From the NCBI RefSeq assembly GCF_000186345.1, contig NC_014962.1, forward strand, positions 4,368,450-4,432,449: 64,000 nt of DNA, written 5' to 3'. This DNA comes from Isosphaera pallida ATCC 43644 (GTDB lineage: Bacteria > Planctomycetota > Planctomycetia > Isosphaerales > Isosphaeraceae). Shown here in pieces: positions 18,005-27,637 of this stretch (position 1 is its first letter; the number at the start of each line of letters is the position of its first letter). Below the pieces are notes generated by a model. The model was not told the DNA's origin, did no database searches, and saw only the letters and a list, made by a program, of their open reading frames with translations. The position numbers and the translations under genes are program-made.

Positions 18005-18853
18005 ATGATGAGCGCGGCGAGCTCGCCGCGACCCCCGACCCAACAACGCGCGGTCCTCGGCGTGATTCGCATCCTCGTGCTAATCGGACCTGGTATGAGA
18101 CACGTCCCCGCCTTAGCGTTGCGAGAACTCGGCGCGTATTTCGCCAGCCCTCTGGCTTACCTAGTGTTGATCGCTATTCAGATCCTCGCCTTCTTCAACT
18201 TCTGGCAATTGGTCGAACGGCTCAAACTTGGACCCGTTTTCGTCGCGGGACTCTCCGACCCCCTCAACACCTACCTTTCCTCCAGTGTGCAGTTCTGGGT
18301 GACCCTGATGTTCGCCCTGCCCGCGCTGACGATGCGGCTCGTCGCCGAGGAAAAGCGCCAAGGCACCTTGGAGGGTCTGCTTACCGCCCCGATCGAGGAA
18401 TACGAGATCACCCTGGGTAAATTCGCCGCCGGCTGGGTCATGGCCTTGACCCTGCTCCTCCCCTACCTGATCTACCTGCCGTTCCTCCACGCCAACTACC
18501 CCTTCGACACCGGACCCATCCTGTCGCTCCTAATCGGTCTGGCAACGCTGAGCATGATGTTCACAGCGATTGGCCTCTTCTTCAGCGCCCTCGCCGCCAG
18601 CCAGGTCGTGGCCGGCATTTGGACCTTCGCTACGATGTTCGCCCTGACCGTGCTGGCGCTGTTCGCCCACGCCTCGGCGGTCAACACCCGTTCAGAATGG
18701 GCTGAGGTTCTGGAGTTCCTGGCTGTCATCCATCAGCTCGGCGAGTTTGGCGCGGGGCGACTTGACCCTCGCCTGCCCGCGCTTCATCTCTCGGTTACCG
18801 TGTTGCTCCTGTTCTTGACCACGCTGAGCCTCCGCAATCAACGCGGCCGTTGA
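18005..18853 (+). CDS. ABC-2 type permease, GldF-like
   Basis: Inner-membrane permease of the GldF/NosY group. The recognisable core starts at MRHVPALALRELGAYFASPL and shows about six transmembrane helices, with the soluble motif RLVAEEKRQGTLEGLLTAPI typical of ABC-2 exporters of this group. ATG at 18005 is used; ATG 18095 would begin exactly at the conserved core and is a serious alternative, since the first 30 residues are Pro/Ser-rich. It is followed by GldG-like and DUF4340 genes on the same strand. The ATPase gene (gldA) that normally accompanies this permease is not adjacent. Confidence 0.85.
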   Translation: MMSAASSPRPPTQQRAVLGVIRILVLIGPGMRHVPALALRELGAYFASPLAYLVLIAIQILAFFNFWQLVERLKLGPVFVAGLSDPLNTYLSSSVQFWVTLMFALPALTMRLVAEEKRQGTLEGLLTAPIEEYEITLGKFAAGWVMALTLLLPYLIYLPFLHANYPFDTGPILSLLIGLATLSMMFTAIGLFFSALAASQVVAGIWTFATMFALTVLALFAHASAVNTRSEWAEVLEFLAVIHQLGEFGAGRLDPRLPALHLSVTVLLLFLTTLSLRNQRGR

Positions 18854-18973
18854 CTCATCCCGATCCTCACCTAGCCCAACATCATTCCTCCAATCCAATC
18901 CAGTCTCGTCCAGTCCAATCAACCCCATCCGGGTGGGTGTGGTTGCGGTTCCAATGATCCTACAACGACGCTC

Positions 18974-20854
18974 ATGTTCACAACCGAAATGGACCAAGCC
19001 GACGCCTTCTTCGCCCTGCTCATGGCGGCGGTTCTGCTGATGTCGCACTGGGCCATCCGAGGCGCGCCGGTGGGCCAAGCGTTGCCGAAGGATCCCGAGG
19101 GCGATCCCTCTTGCTCCTCGCCGGTTCGCCCCCCGCGGGAGCGCCTGGCGGCCTTGGCGGCCTTGGGGATCGTGGTCAGCCTGACGGCTGCCTATTTGGG
19201 ACTCACTCGCGGCGTCGCCTGGGCCATTCTGCCGGCACTGGCAGGTCCGGGTTTGCTGGCGTATTCCGCGTTCGGAGCCACCCCTTACCGCCACCGCAGT
19301 CCTACGACCCGCCGAATCGGCTCCATCAGCCAAAATCTGCTCTCAGCGAGCCTGCTGGGCGGCATCTTGCTGTTGGGCAACCTGATCGCGTTTCGCTACG
19401 GCGGTGGGTCGTGGGATCTGACCACCCAACGGGTTCATTCGCTGTCGGACCAAACCAAGGACCTGCTGGCAGCGCTCAAAGTTCCGGTTCGCTTCACCAT
19501 CATTTACGGCCGAGCGCAGGGGGTCGGCGAAAAGGTCGAACTGCTCGACCAGTTGCTGCGTCTGTACGTCACGGCGCGAGCCGATCAAGTGCGGTTGGAC
19601 CGTCTGGACGCTCTGGGCGACCCGGCGGGCTACCGCGAGCTGGTCCGAGCGCGTCCGGAGGTCGCCATGATGGTGGCCACTGTCGGCGGCGGCCTTTTGA
19701 TTGAACTCAGCGATCCGCGGGTGGACGAACCCGACGCGCCGATCAATTTGAACCCGGCCCGCGACCGTTTGGCGTTGAGCTTCGCTGACCTGTTTTTCAG
19801 TCGTCCCGAGGACGCTGAAGCCAACCAAGCCCGCGATCAGGCCACCTTCGTCTTCCGGGGCGAGGATGTGGTCACCTCAGCGCTGACCCGTCTGCTGGAG
19901 GGGGACCAGCCGGTGATCGCCTTTTTGGTAGGTCGAGGCCAACTCACTCCGCAGCGGCTCGCGGCCCTAGAACCGTCCGCCTCCTACCTCAAGAGTCGTC
20001 TAGAGGCCGCTGGCTTCCGGGTCGAGGCGATCAACCCCGCCGTAGCCGATCTCGACCCCTCTCGGGTTCCCCTAGCGCTGTTGCTCTCGCCCCGCGAACC
20101 GCTCGACGGCACCGAACTCATCAAACTGCGCGGCTACCTCAAGGACGGCGGGCGTCTGATCCTTACCACTGGAGCCAGCAACGATCCGGTGATTCATGAG
20201 CTGCTGGCGTTGCACCTTCTGAAGCTAGGATCGCGTGTGGTGGTGGACAACCGCCCTGCGTTGCCCAATCAACCGTTTGTCGTCGCTGCGCCGATCGCTC
20301 CGGAGGAACCGCACCCGATCGTTCAAAGCCTGGGCAATCGGGCCGCGATCGTGTCCAACGCCGTCGAACTCCTCATCGAGGACGGTCCGTTGCCCAACGT
20401 GGTCGTTGATCCGATCCTCCGCAGCCGTCCTGGATCCTGGGCCGAACAAGACGCCGAACAACGTCCTCTCCGGTTCGACCAGGAGACCGACCAACCTGGT
20501 CCCATCCTGCTGGGTGCGGCCGTCTCGGTGGTCCCCAGCCCTGAAGGCGACCTGACGCCCAACCGCGATCCCACCCGTCCTGCCGTTCCCCGGATGGTCG
20601 TCTTCTCCAGCCCGTTCCTGGCCGAGGACTCGATCCTCACCAACGCCCCAACCAACGAGCAACTCCTCCTCAACGCGGTCAACTGGTTGCGGGGCCGGCC
20701 CGAACTGCTGGGCATCAGCCCCCGGGTTCAGACCGCCATTGCCCTCAATCCCGACGACCGCGCGATCCAAAGGATGATGCTGGTCCCCACTGTCACCTCG
20801 CTGGCTCTCATCCTGATCGCCGGAGGCGCGGTCTGGTCCACCCGCCGCGGTTGA
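18974..20854 (+). CDS. GldG-like ABC transporter auxiliary protein
   Basis: 626-residue membrane-anchored protein of the Gldg/ABC_transp_aux type. Three hydrophobic segments lie in the first 145 residues, then SWDLTTQRVHSLSDQTKDLL, the usual entry into the periplasmic domain. That domain (about 155-590) has an alpha/beta fold with VIAFLVGRGQ and LKDGGRLILTTGAS, resembling ThuA/GATase-like sheets, and a final transmembrane helix follows at about 600-620. In gliding bacteria GldF and GldG work with GldA; elsewhere the role is unclear. It sits 120 bases downstream of the GldF-like gene and 84 bases upstream of the DUF4340 gene. Confidence 0.85.
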   Translation: MFTTEMDQADAFFALLMAAVLLMSHWAIRGAPVGQALPKDPEGDPSCSSPVRPPRERLAALAALGIVVSLTAAYLGLTRGVAWAILPALAGPGLLAYSAFGATPYRHRSPTTRRIGSISQNLLSASLLGGILLLGNLIAFRYGGGSWDLTTQRVHSLSDQTKDLLAALKVPVRFTIIYGRAQGVGEKVELLDQLLRLYVTARADQVRLDRLDALGDPAGYRELVRARPEVAMMVATVGGGLLIELSDPRVDEPDAPINLNPARDRLALSFADLFFSRPEDAEANQARDQATFVFRGEDVVTSALTRLLEGDQPVIAFLVGRGQLTPQRLAALEPSASYLKSRLEAAGFRVEAINPAVADLDPSRVPLALLLSPREPLDGTELIKLRGYLKDGGRLILTTGASNDPVIHELLALHLLKLGSRVVVDNRPALPNQPFVVAAPIAPEEPHPIVQSLGNRAAIVSNAVELLIEDGPLPNVVVDPILRSRPGSWAEQDAEQRPLRFDQETDQPGPILLGAAVSVVPSPEGDLTPNRDPTRPAVPRMVVFSSPFLAEDSILTNAPTNEQLLLNAVNWLRGRPELLGISPRVQTAIALNPDDRAIQRMMLVPTVTSLALILIAGGAVWSTRRG

Positions 20855-20938
20855 CCCCCGCCTCGGCTCAGGCGACCCACGCCCGCCGGCCTTGTTCCCG
20901 CTTCTGTCACCTACAAACGCGCCTTTCAAGCCCTCCCC

Positions 20939-23416
20939 ATGACGTCACGACCCGCGACCCTGCTCCTGTTCGTGCTGTTCGCCGCCGGGTTGGCGGCTAC
21001 CTGGTATCTCGAGTGGTCCGGAACGCTCACTGAACGCCAGCGCCGCATCCGACGCGACCTGGCGGTGCCGAGTCTCGCCGAAGTCGCTCTCAGCGAGATC
21101 GACCAGGTCGAGATCGAAGACCCCGTCGCCTCGCAAACCCTGGTGTTGAAACGCGAGGGCGATCGGGTCTGGGTGATGGATCAACCCAAACGGCTGCTGG
21201 CCTCTGCCGCCGCGATCGAGGGCCTGTTGCTCAACCTCAAGAGGCTGCGACCTTTGCCCGGCTCCGGTGCTATCATATTGGGCGATTCCTCCCGGGACGC
21301 CGAGTTCGGTCTGGCTCCACCAGCGCGTCGAGTCACGCTGCGAATCGGTCGAAAGGTCGTCACTAAATTGGAATTGGGCACAGAGCCGACCGAGGGTCAG
21401 CTCTACCTGGCCACTGACGGCGTGATCCGGGTGGTCGATTCTCGGTTTCTGGCGATTCTGTTGGACCCGCCCAGTGTCTGGCGGGAACGCAGCCTGTTTC
21501 AAATCGCGACGCTTGACGTGATTGGAGTCGAACTCAATCGAGCCGACCCCGACTCGGCCACCGGACGCCGCCGCCTTGCCTTGAGACGCGGTCCCGCCTC
21601 CAACCCGACCGCGGTGGGGGGACGTCTGGAATCCAACGCCTGGCAGGTGATCGAACCCCGAACTTTCCCAGCCGACCCCCGCATGGTCGAGTCGCTGCTG
21701 GCCGACCTCGCCTCCTGGACCGTGCCCAGCAACGACGAAACCGGTTTCGTCGCCGACGACGTGAGCGACTTCGCCCCCTACGGCCTGGACGACCCGGAAT
21801 GGATCGTCACCCTGGTTCCTCAAACCGGCGACCCCCAAACCGTCGCCCTCGGATCGCCCGTCGCTGACGCGCGCGACACGTGGTTCGCCCGCCGGTTAGG
21901 ACACGACGAGGTGTACCGCATCCGGCCCGGACGCCTCGTCGAAACCCCCCTCAACCCCCTCGACTTCCGCGACCGTCGCCTCGTCCGACTCGACCTGCGC
22001 CGGGTCGCGGTGCTGGAAGTGGACCAGCCCAGCCTCAACCGAACCTTTCGCCTCGTCCGTGACGCGCAAGGGATGCGCGTCCTCGAACCCCAACCAGGGC
22101 GCGCCGACGCCGACACCGTTGCCAAGCTCCTAACCACGCTTCAAGGTCTTGAGGCGATCCGGTTCAACCCGCCCGCGACCAACCTCGACCCCCACGCGAC
22201 GGCGGCGATCTCGGTTCGCGTCTGGACCCTGCCGGACCCCGCCGAATCGTCGGTGTCTTCGTCCCCTCCCACCCCAACCCCAGACCCTATCGCCGAGGCC
22301 AAACTCGGACGCCCCACCTCTCCCCCCGCGCTCCACCTGCAAGTCCTAGGAGTGGATAGCCTGGCCAAGGTCTCCCTGGTTCGCCTTGACGACGACCCCA
22401 CCACCATCGCGCTCAATGATTCGTGGTTGAATACGCTTCCCAACCATTTGCTTTTTTTCCACAGCCGCGATCTGGAACCGATCGACGTGACCCGGTTGGA
22501 GATGGTGGAGATCGAGTCGGCGTCGGGCACGATCACCCTCAAGGGAGAAGCCGGGGCGATCGGCTGGCGACGAACGCGGCCCCTCGACGCGCTGGCCGAC
22601 CTCGACGCGCTGGATGGCCTGTTCCGCTTCCTCAACGACCTTAAGGCCGACACCCTCGTGAGTCTGGAGGCCGACGAGGCGGAATTAGCCCGCTACGGCC
22701 TGGCCCCTCCGCAGGCGCGGGTGCGTTGGCGCGGTCGAGGGCCACTCGCCAACGGCGGTCTGGAACTGGGCAGCCCGACCGGACCCGACGGCGTGAGCCG
22801 TTTTGCTCGCCGCGAGGGCGAGCAGATGGTCTTCACCTTGAAGGAAGCCTCCCTGGCCCCGCTGAGGGCCGAGTTTCGAGACCGCGACATCCTCAGCTTC
22901 GACCCAGTCTCGCTGGAACGGATCTCGTTCCAGTGGACCAATCGGGTCTGGACTCTCAAGCGGGTGCCGGGCAACCCGGCGGCCGAGTCGGGCTGGAGCC
23001 TCGAGGAGGGCGACTGGCCGGAGGGTCTCAACCCCGTCAAACTCGACGACCTGGTGCGGCAACTCTCGGTCCTGCGGGCTTATCGGTTCGCGCGGGAGAC
23101 CGGGCCGTTCCCCGACGACTTCGGTTTGCGGCAACCCGCCTTGACGATCCGTCTGGAGTTTCGCCGCGGCGCGGCGGCCCGAATCCTCAAACTGGGCCAC
23201 TCGGTCGAGGGGTTGCCCAATGGCCGGTTCGGCACGACCGAGTTGGGGGTTTCGGGGGTGGTCTTCGAGGTGGTCTCGCCGTTGCTCAACGAATTCATTG
23301 TTGCCGGAGCGCCGTCTCAAGCCGCCTCTGCCTCTTCAAGCCGCCAGACCTCGAATAACCCCTTCCCCGAACGCCTGCCCGACAACGTGTTCCAGGAACC
23401 GCCGCCGAGTCGCTGA
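20939..23416 (+). CDS. DUF4340 domain protein (large, membrane-anchored)
   Basis: 825-residue protein with an N-terminal transmembrane helix (about 6-24) and repeated DUF4340 units marked by phrases such as YGLDDPEWIVTLVPQTG and YGLAPPQARVRWRGRG, together with FGLAPPARRVTLRIGRK and FGLRQPALTIRLEFRRG. Four such phrases point to about four repeats, where many family members have one or two. DUF4340 genes commonly follow gldG-like genes, so the three genes 18005-23416 probably form one export or envelope complex of unknown substrate. Confidence 0.85.
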   Translation: MTSRPATLLLFVLFAAGLAATWYLEWSGTLTERQRRIRRDLAVPSLAEVALSEIDQVEIEDPVASQTLVLKREGDRVWVMDQPKRLLASAAAIEGLLLNLKRLRPLPGSGAIILGDSSRDAEFGLAPPARRVTLRIGRKVVTKLELGTEPTEGQLYLATDGVIRVVDSRFLAILLDPPSVWRERSLFQIATLDVIGVELNRADPDSATGRRRLALRRGPASNPTAVGGRLESNAWQVIEPRTFPADPRMVESLLADLASWTVPSNDETGFVADDVSDFAPYGLDDPEWIVTLVPQTGDPQTVALGSPVADARDTWFARRLGHDEVYRIRPGRLVETPLNPLDFRDRRLVRLDLRRVAVLEVDQPSLNRTFRLVRDAQGMRVLEPQPGRADADTVAKLLTTLQGLEAIRFNPPATNLDPHATAAISVRVWTLPDPAESSVSSSPPTPTPDPIAEAKLGRPTSPPALHLQVLGVDSLAKVSLVRLDDDPTTIALNDSWLNTLPNHLLFFHSRDLEPIDVTRLEMVEIESASGTITLKGEAGAIGWRRTRPLDALADLDALDGLFRFLNDLKADTLVSLEADEAELARYGLAPPQARVRWRGRGPLANGGLELGSPTGPDGVSRFARREGEQMVFTLKEASLAPLRAEFRDRDILSFDPVSLERISFQWTNRVWTLKRVPGNPAAESGWSLEEGDWPEGLNPVKLDDLVRQLSVLRAYRFARETGPFPDDFGLRQPALTIRLEFRRGAAARILKLGHSVEGLPNGRFGTTELGVSGVVFEVVSPLLNEFIVAGAPSQAASASSSRQTSNNPFPERLPDNVFQEPPPSR

Positions 23417-23640
23417 GGGCCACGCCAACCAACGTCCGCCCCTGAGAAGGCCGACCAAACCGGCGGGCGTGATGCCAATCTCGGTCCGTATCGTCGTTCC
23501 CTCACGGCTGGGTTGTGGTAAGCTGAAGCACCTGGATGGGACGGAAAAACGAACGGACCCGGCCCGCCCGCTCGGGGAGGAACTCTGTTCAAGCCACGTT
23601 GGACCACCCTCCCTCCACGGATTGAAGGATCGCCTCCACG

Positions 23641-24186
23641 ATGTTTCACCCTTGGCACGACGTGACGCCCGGCGAAAAACTCCCCGAAGAGTTCTCCGCC
23701 CTGATCGAGATTCCAATGGGTTCGTCGGTCAAGTACGAACTCGACAAAGAAACCGGCTTGCTCAAGATGGACCGGGTCCTCTATTCGGCGGTGTACTACC
23801 CGGCCAACTACGGCTTCATCCCCCAAACCTTGGCCGAGGACGACGACCCGCTGGATGTGCTCGTCTTTTGCCAAGAAGCGGTCGTGCCGATGACTTTGGT
23901 GCGGGCGCGAGTCATCGGCCTGATGACCATGATCGACATGGGCAAGCGCGACCACAAAATCCTGGCCGTCGCCGAAGACGACCCCGAATTCAACGGCTTC
24001 CACGAGGCCAACGAACTCCCCCCCCATCGACTCCAGATGCTGCGACGGTTCTTCCAGGACTATAAATATCTCGAAGGCAAAACCGTCGAGGTGGACGAAT
24101 TCCAACCGACCGCCGCGGCCCTGCCGATCATCGAAGACGCGCTCCAGCGCTACAGCCGCAAGCGTCGCGGAGGCTTCCGCACATGA
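23641..24186 (+). CDS. ppa: Inorganic pyrophosphatase (family I)
   Basis: Soluble magnesium-dependent enzyme that hydrolyses pyrophosphate to two phosphates. The 181-residue length is normal. Active-site features are EIPMGSSVKYELDKETGLLK, YYPANYGFIPQTL, the signature EDDDPLDVLVF with its metal-binding Asp residues, and MIDMGKRDHKILAV. The stop overlaps the start of the next gene by four bases (ATGA). Confidence 0.96.
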   Translation: MFHPWHDVTPGEKLPEEFSALIEIPMGSSVKYELDKETGLLKMDRVLYSAVYYPANYGFIPQTLAEDDDPLDVLVFCQEAVVPMTLVRARVIGLMTMIDMGKRDHKILAVAEDDPEFNGFHEANELPPHRLQMLRRFFQDYKYLEGKTVEVDEFQPTAAALPIIEDALQRYSRKRRGGFRT

Positions 24187-25139
24187 GCGGTGGTCAGGAT
24201 CGCTGCCACGTAGCGTTTCAGCCGATCGGCCCCGCTTTGGTGGTAGGTGGCTCGGGACAGATCGGCGGTTGGTTGTTGGAATCCCTGGCCCGACGCGGTC
24301 TCCCCGCCGTCGGCACCCATCAGACTACCCCCGCGCCCGGCACCGTCCCGCTTGACCTAGGAGACGCCCAGTCGGTCGAAGCCCTCTTGGTCGAACTTCG
24401 GCCCCCACTCATTTTCCTCCCCGCGGGCTTCACCTGGGTGGACGGCTGCGAACGCGACCCGGTCCGCTGCGACGCCGCCAATCGCCGGGAACCGATCCGC
24501 CTGGCCCGCCTGGCCTCGCGGATCGTCCCTGAGGTCCGCGTCATCCACTTCTCCACCGACTACGTCTTCGACGGCGCGCACGGACCTGATGACGAGGAGG
24601 CGATCCCCAACCCGCTTTCGGAGTATGGTCGGGCCAAGCTCGCCGCCGAACGGGAGTTAACCGAGCTGCTGGGCGAACGTCTGTTGATCATTCGCACCAC
24701 CTGGGTCTTCGGGCCGGAGCGCCAAGGCAAGAATTTCGCCTATCAAGTGGCCCGAACCCTACGCGAAGGCAAGCCTCTGGTCTGTCCGTCCGATCAGATT
24801 TCCAACCCCACCTACTCCCCCGACCTGGCCGATGCGGTGGTCGAACTGGCCCTTCGATCGGCCCACGGCCTCCTTCACCTAGCCGGTCCCGATCGCCTGC
24901 CCCGTTGCGAGTTCGCCCGACGCCTGGCACAGGGACTGAACCTCGACCCTACGCCGATCCAATCCAAACCCACCGCCGAACTCGGACAGACCGCCCGGCG
25001 TCCCCTCAACGGCGGACTCGTCTCCCGACGCCTCTCGACCTGGTTCCCCAACCATCACCCAATTCGCCCACTCGACCAGGCCGTCGCCGACTTCCGCGCC
25101 ACGGCCAAGCCCCCCTGGCGCGATCCCTTGACCGACTGA
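24183..25139 (+). CDS. dTDP-4-dehydrorhamnose reductase family protein (RmlD-like)
   Basis: Extended short-chain dehydrogenase that, in typical members, makes dTDP-L-rhamnose with NAD(P)H. The nucleotide-binding Gly motif is VVGGSGQIGGWLLESL, followed by VIHFSTDYVFDGAHGP and the catalytic YxxxK in LSEYGRAKLAAE. The 318 residues fit the family. It overlaps ppa by four bases, but no other rhamnose genes are near, so the true substrate is open; the MAT2B-type reductases are a related alternative. Confidence 0.85.
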   Translation: MSGGQDRCHVAFQPIGPALVVGGSGQIGGWLLESLARRGLPAVGTHQTTPAPGTVPLDLGDAQSVEALLVELRPPLIFLPAGFTWVDGCERDPVRCDAANRREPIRLARLASRIVPEVRVIHFSTDYVFDGAHGPDDEEAIPNPLSEYGRAKLAAERELTELLGERLLIIRTTWVFGPERQGKNFAYQVARTLREGKPLVCPSDQISNPTYSPDLADAVVELALRSAHGLLHLAGPDRLPRCEFARRLAQGLNLDPTPIQSKPTAELGQTARRPLNGGLVSRRLSTWFPNHHPIRPLDQAVADFRATAKPPWRDPLTD

Positions 25140-25179
25140 ATCCCCACCCCGCTCCCTCCAGCTTCAGCTTCCCTCCACC

Positions 25180-25956
25180 ATGAGCGTTGCTTCTCAGGCT
25201 TCCCCCTCGGTCCCAAACGCCAGCGACCCGGCCATCCCCACCCCCAACCTCGACCACGCCACCTTCGAACCGTTTCCTGGCCCGCTCGCCTGGCTGGGGT
25301 TCTGGATCACCCTGGCGATCGCGGCCGCAGCCGCGTTGTGGTTGACCGGCTACCGGGACTACCAAATCGCCTCAGCCATACAAACCGGTGAACGGATCAT
25401 CGAGTTTCAAAGTATCGGCGAACGCGACGACCAAACCATTCGGGAGGCGATTCGAGTGCAACGGGCCTCGATTCCCTTCTGGACCACGCTTCGAATGCTG
25501 ACCGATTTCGTCTTCCTTCCGTTGGGCCTGGCCGCCCGCGCGCTGGCCGCGGCGACTTTGGCGGCGGCGTGGGCGGCGATTTGGGGACGCCCGCACCGTT
25601 TCACCGACGGCTGGCGCGAATCCGCGGCGGTTCAAGGCTTCTGGGCGGTTGGTCTGGCGCTTCAAACGGGTCTGATTATCGCCTTGGGCCAACCCGAAGC
25701 AACCTTCTCAGCGGCCCTCTGGCTCGATCCGACTGTCACTCAACCGGCTTGGCTTAATCTGTCGCTGCGTTGGCTCGACGGCTTCGCCCTGGCTGGGTGG
25801 ATCGCCCTGGCCTGGGGTATCCGACAACGAGGCCAGGCAGGAATCTCCGGGGCGGTTTTGCTGACCTTGATGCTCATGAGCCTCGAGTTCCTCCTGGTGA
25901 TCCCCTGGGAACTGGTGCTTGGCGCGGGGATGAGGTTGACCGTGGTTCCCCAATAA
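25180..25956 (+). CDS. Unrecognised multi-span membrane protein
   Basis: 258 residues with five or so hydrophobic segments (about 37-56, 100-135, 150-170, 190-210 and 220-250) and a Pro/Ser-rich cytosolic N-terminus. The topology resembles Yip1-type proteins, but no signature is strong enough for a name. It starts 40 bases after the RmlD-like gene on the same strand and ends 210 bases before the MacA-like gene. Confidence 0.75.
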   Translation: MSVASQASPSVPNASDPAIPTPNLDHATFEPFPGPLAWLGFWITLAIAAAAALWLTGYRDYQIASAIQTGERIIEFQSIGERDDQTIREAIRVQRASIPFWTTLRMLTDFVFLPLGLAARALAAATLAAAWAAIWGRPHRFTDGWRESAAVQGFWAVGLALQTGLIIALGQPEATFSAALWLDPTVTQPAWLNLSLRWLDGFALAGWIALAWGIRQRGQAGISGAVLLTLMLMSLEFLLVIPWELVLGAGMRLTVVPQ

Positions 25957-26166
25957 CCGCGTCGGCCACCGAAACGAATCCCGGGAAGGCGGGGTATCGT
26001 TCTCCATTGGCTTGGCGCGGTCGGTCGTGGACCGGCAATCGCGGGGTGAGGTCAGAAATCAATCCCGCCCCTCAAAACGCTTTGAGCAACCGCCTGTCCA
26101 CACCATGTCTCACCATCCTACCGTATGCTTCGTTCTCCCCATTCCCCTTTAAGACGCGAGGGCGTG

Positions 26167-27561
26167 ATGAAACAGGGTCTCTTGGCGGCTCTGGTCATGC
26201 TGGCTCTCTCCGCGGCCGCGGTCTGGCTCAACCTCAAGCGGGCCGACAGCTTGGCGTCCTTGAAGATTGACTGGACTCTGGCTCCCCGCGTGCTTCCCGC
26301 GGTTCAAGTCGAGCCCCCCGCTATCCGCACCTTGACCGCCACCATCTCGGCTCCAGGCGTGGTGGAGGCGATCGAGGAGGCTCAAATCGCTTCTCAGGTG
26401 ATCGGGCGGGTCGTCAAGGTCGCGGTCAAAGAGGGCGATCGGGTCGCCCAGGGCGATCTGCTGGTCAAGCTCGACCCCGCCGACGCCCAAGCCCGGTTGG
26501 ATTCGGCCACCGCCCGGCAAAACGCGCTCCACGCCGCTATCGACCAGGCCAAGGCCGACTTGGAAAAAGCCCGCCGCGACCTAGAACGGCTGCGCGACCT
26601 CTCCACCCGACGCGCCTCCTCCTCCACCGAAATGGCCGACGCCCTGTCGATGCAAGCCAAAATGAGCGCCGCCCTGGAACGGGCTCGGCACGAGTTGACC
26701 GAAAGCGACGCGGCCATCCGCGAAGCCCGCGAATATCTGGAACGCACCGAGATCAAAGCCCCCATCCCTGGGGTCGTCGCCAACCTCGATGTCGAAGTCG
26801 GCGAGGTCGTCATCGCCGGCACCACCAACTTGCCAGGCACCGTGCTGATGAGCATCGTTGACTTGGAACGCATGAGGATCCGCGCTGAAGTGGACGAGAC
26901 CGACATCGTCCGGGCACGCCCCGGCCAAATAGCGCGGGTCTATCTCCAGGCCGACCCTGACCACCCCATTCCCGGCGTGGTCGACCGAATTGCTCCCAAG
27001 GGAACCAAAACCGGCGACGTCGTCACCTTTCAAACCCTGATCGACCTGCCCAGCCCCTCCGCTCTGGCCCGAGCCGCCATGACCACCACGGTCGAAATCG
27101 AAGTGGAAACCGCCGAAAACGTCCTAAGCGTGCCGATTCAGGCGGTGGTCCACCGTCGCCGTAAAGACCTGCCCGACACCCCCGAGGTCCGCGCTTGGGC
27201 GGCCCGCGACGCGGCCCGAACCCGTAGCCGCCGCTCCTACCAACCGGAGGAAACCCGCTACGTCAAAGTCGTGTTCCTCCACGACCCGGCTACCGGTACG
27301 GTTCACGCCCGCCCAGTCGAAACCGGCGTCTCCAACGAACGGTACGTTCAAATCCTCGACGGCTTGACCGCCGAGGATCGCGTCGTCGTCGGTCCCTTCC
27401 GAGCCCTTGACGAACTCAAGGACGGCGACGCCGTCACCCTCGAACCCTACACCGCATCCCCAAGCGAGGAGTCCCCCCCACCCGGCTCCGACCCCGTACC
27501 CCATCCTAATACGCCCACCCCCCCTCCTTCTCCACCAGCTATCGCCTCAAGCTCTAAGTAA
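26167..27561 (+). CDS. Membrane fusion (periplasmic adaptor) protein, HlyD/MacA type
   Basis: Adaptor that links an inner-membrane exporter to the periplasm or outer membrane. An N-terminal anchor helix (3-18) is followed by the split lipoyl domain (QVIGRVVKVAVKEGDRVAQG and the mate EIKAPIPGVVANLDVEVGEV), an alpha-helical coiled-coil hairpin between them (about 100-195), and beta-barrel and membrane-proximal domains. An Arg-rich insert (about 345-365) and a Pro-rich tail are additions. The ATG at 26167 has GAGGG just upstream; the longer frame to 26125 is rejected. It leads a MacAB-type set with the next two genes. Confidence 0.92.
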   Translation: MKQGLLAALVMLALSAAAVWLNLKRADSLASLKIDWTLAPRVLPAVQVEPPAIRTLTATISAPGVVEAIEEAQIASQVIGRVVKVAVKEGDRVAQGDLLVKLDPADAQARLDSATARQNALHAAIDQAKADLEKARRDLERLRDLSTRRASSSTEMADALSMQAKMSAALERARHELTESDAAIREAREYLERTEIKAPIPGVVANLDVEVGEVVIAGTTNLPGTVLMSIVDLERMRIRAEVDETDIVRARPGQIARVYLQADPDHPIPGVVDRIAPKGTKTGDVVTFQTLIDLPSPSALARAAMTTTVEIEVETAENVLSVPIQAVVHRRRKDLPDTPEVRAWAARDAARTRSRRSYQPEETRYVKVVFLHDPATGTVHARPVETGVSNERYVQILDGLTAEDRVVVGPFRALDELKDGDAVTLEPYTASPSEESPPPGSDPVPHPNTPTPPPSPPAIASSSK

Positions 27562-27637
27562 CCCCTCCCTCCCCTGGTTTGACGCCGCTCTGTCTTGAGA
27601 TGGTTTCGGTTCGGTTCACGGCCGCGAGGAGGACCGG

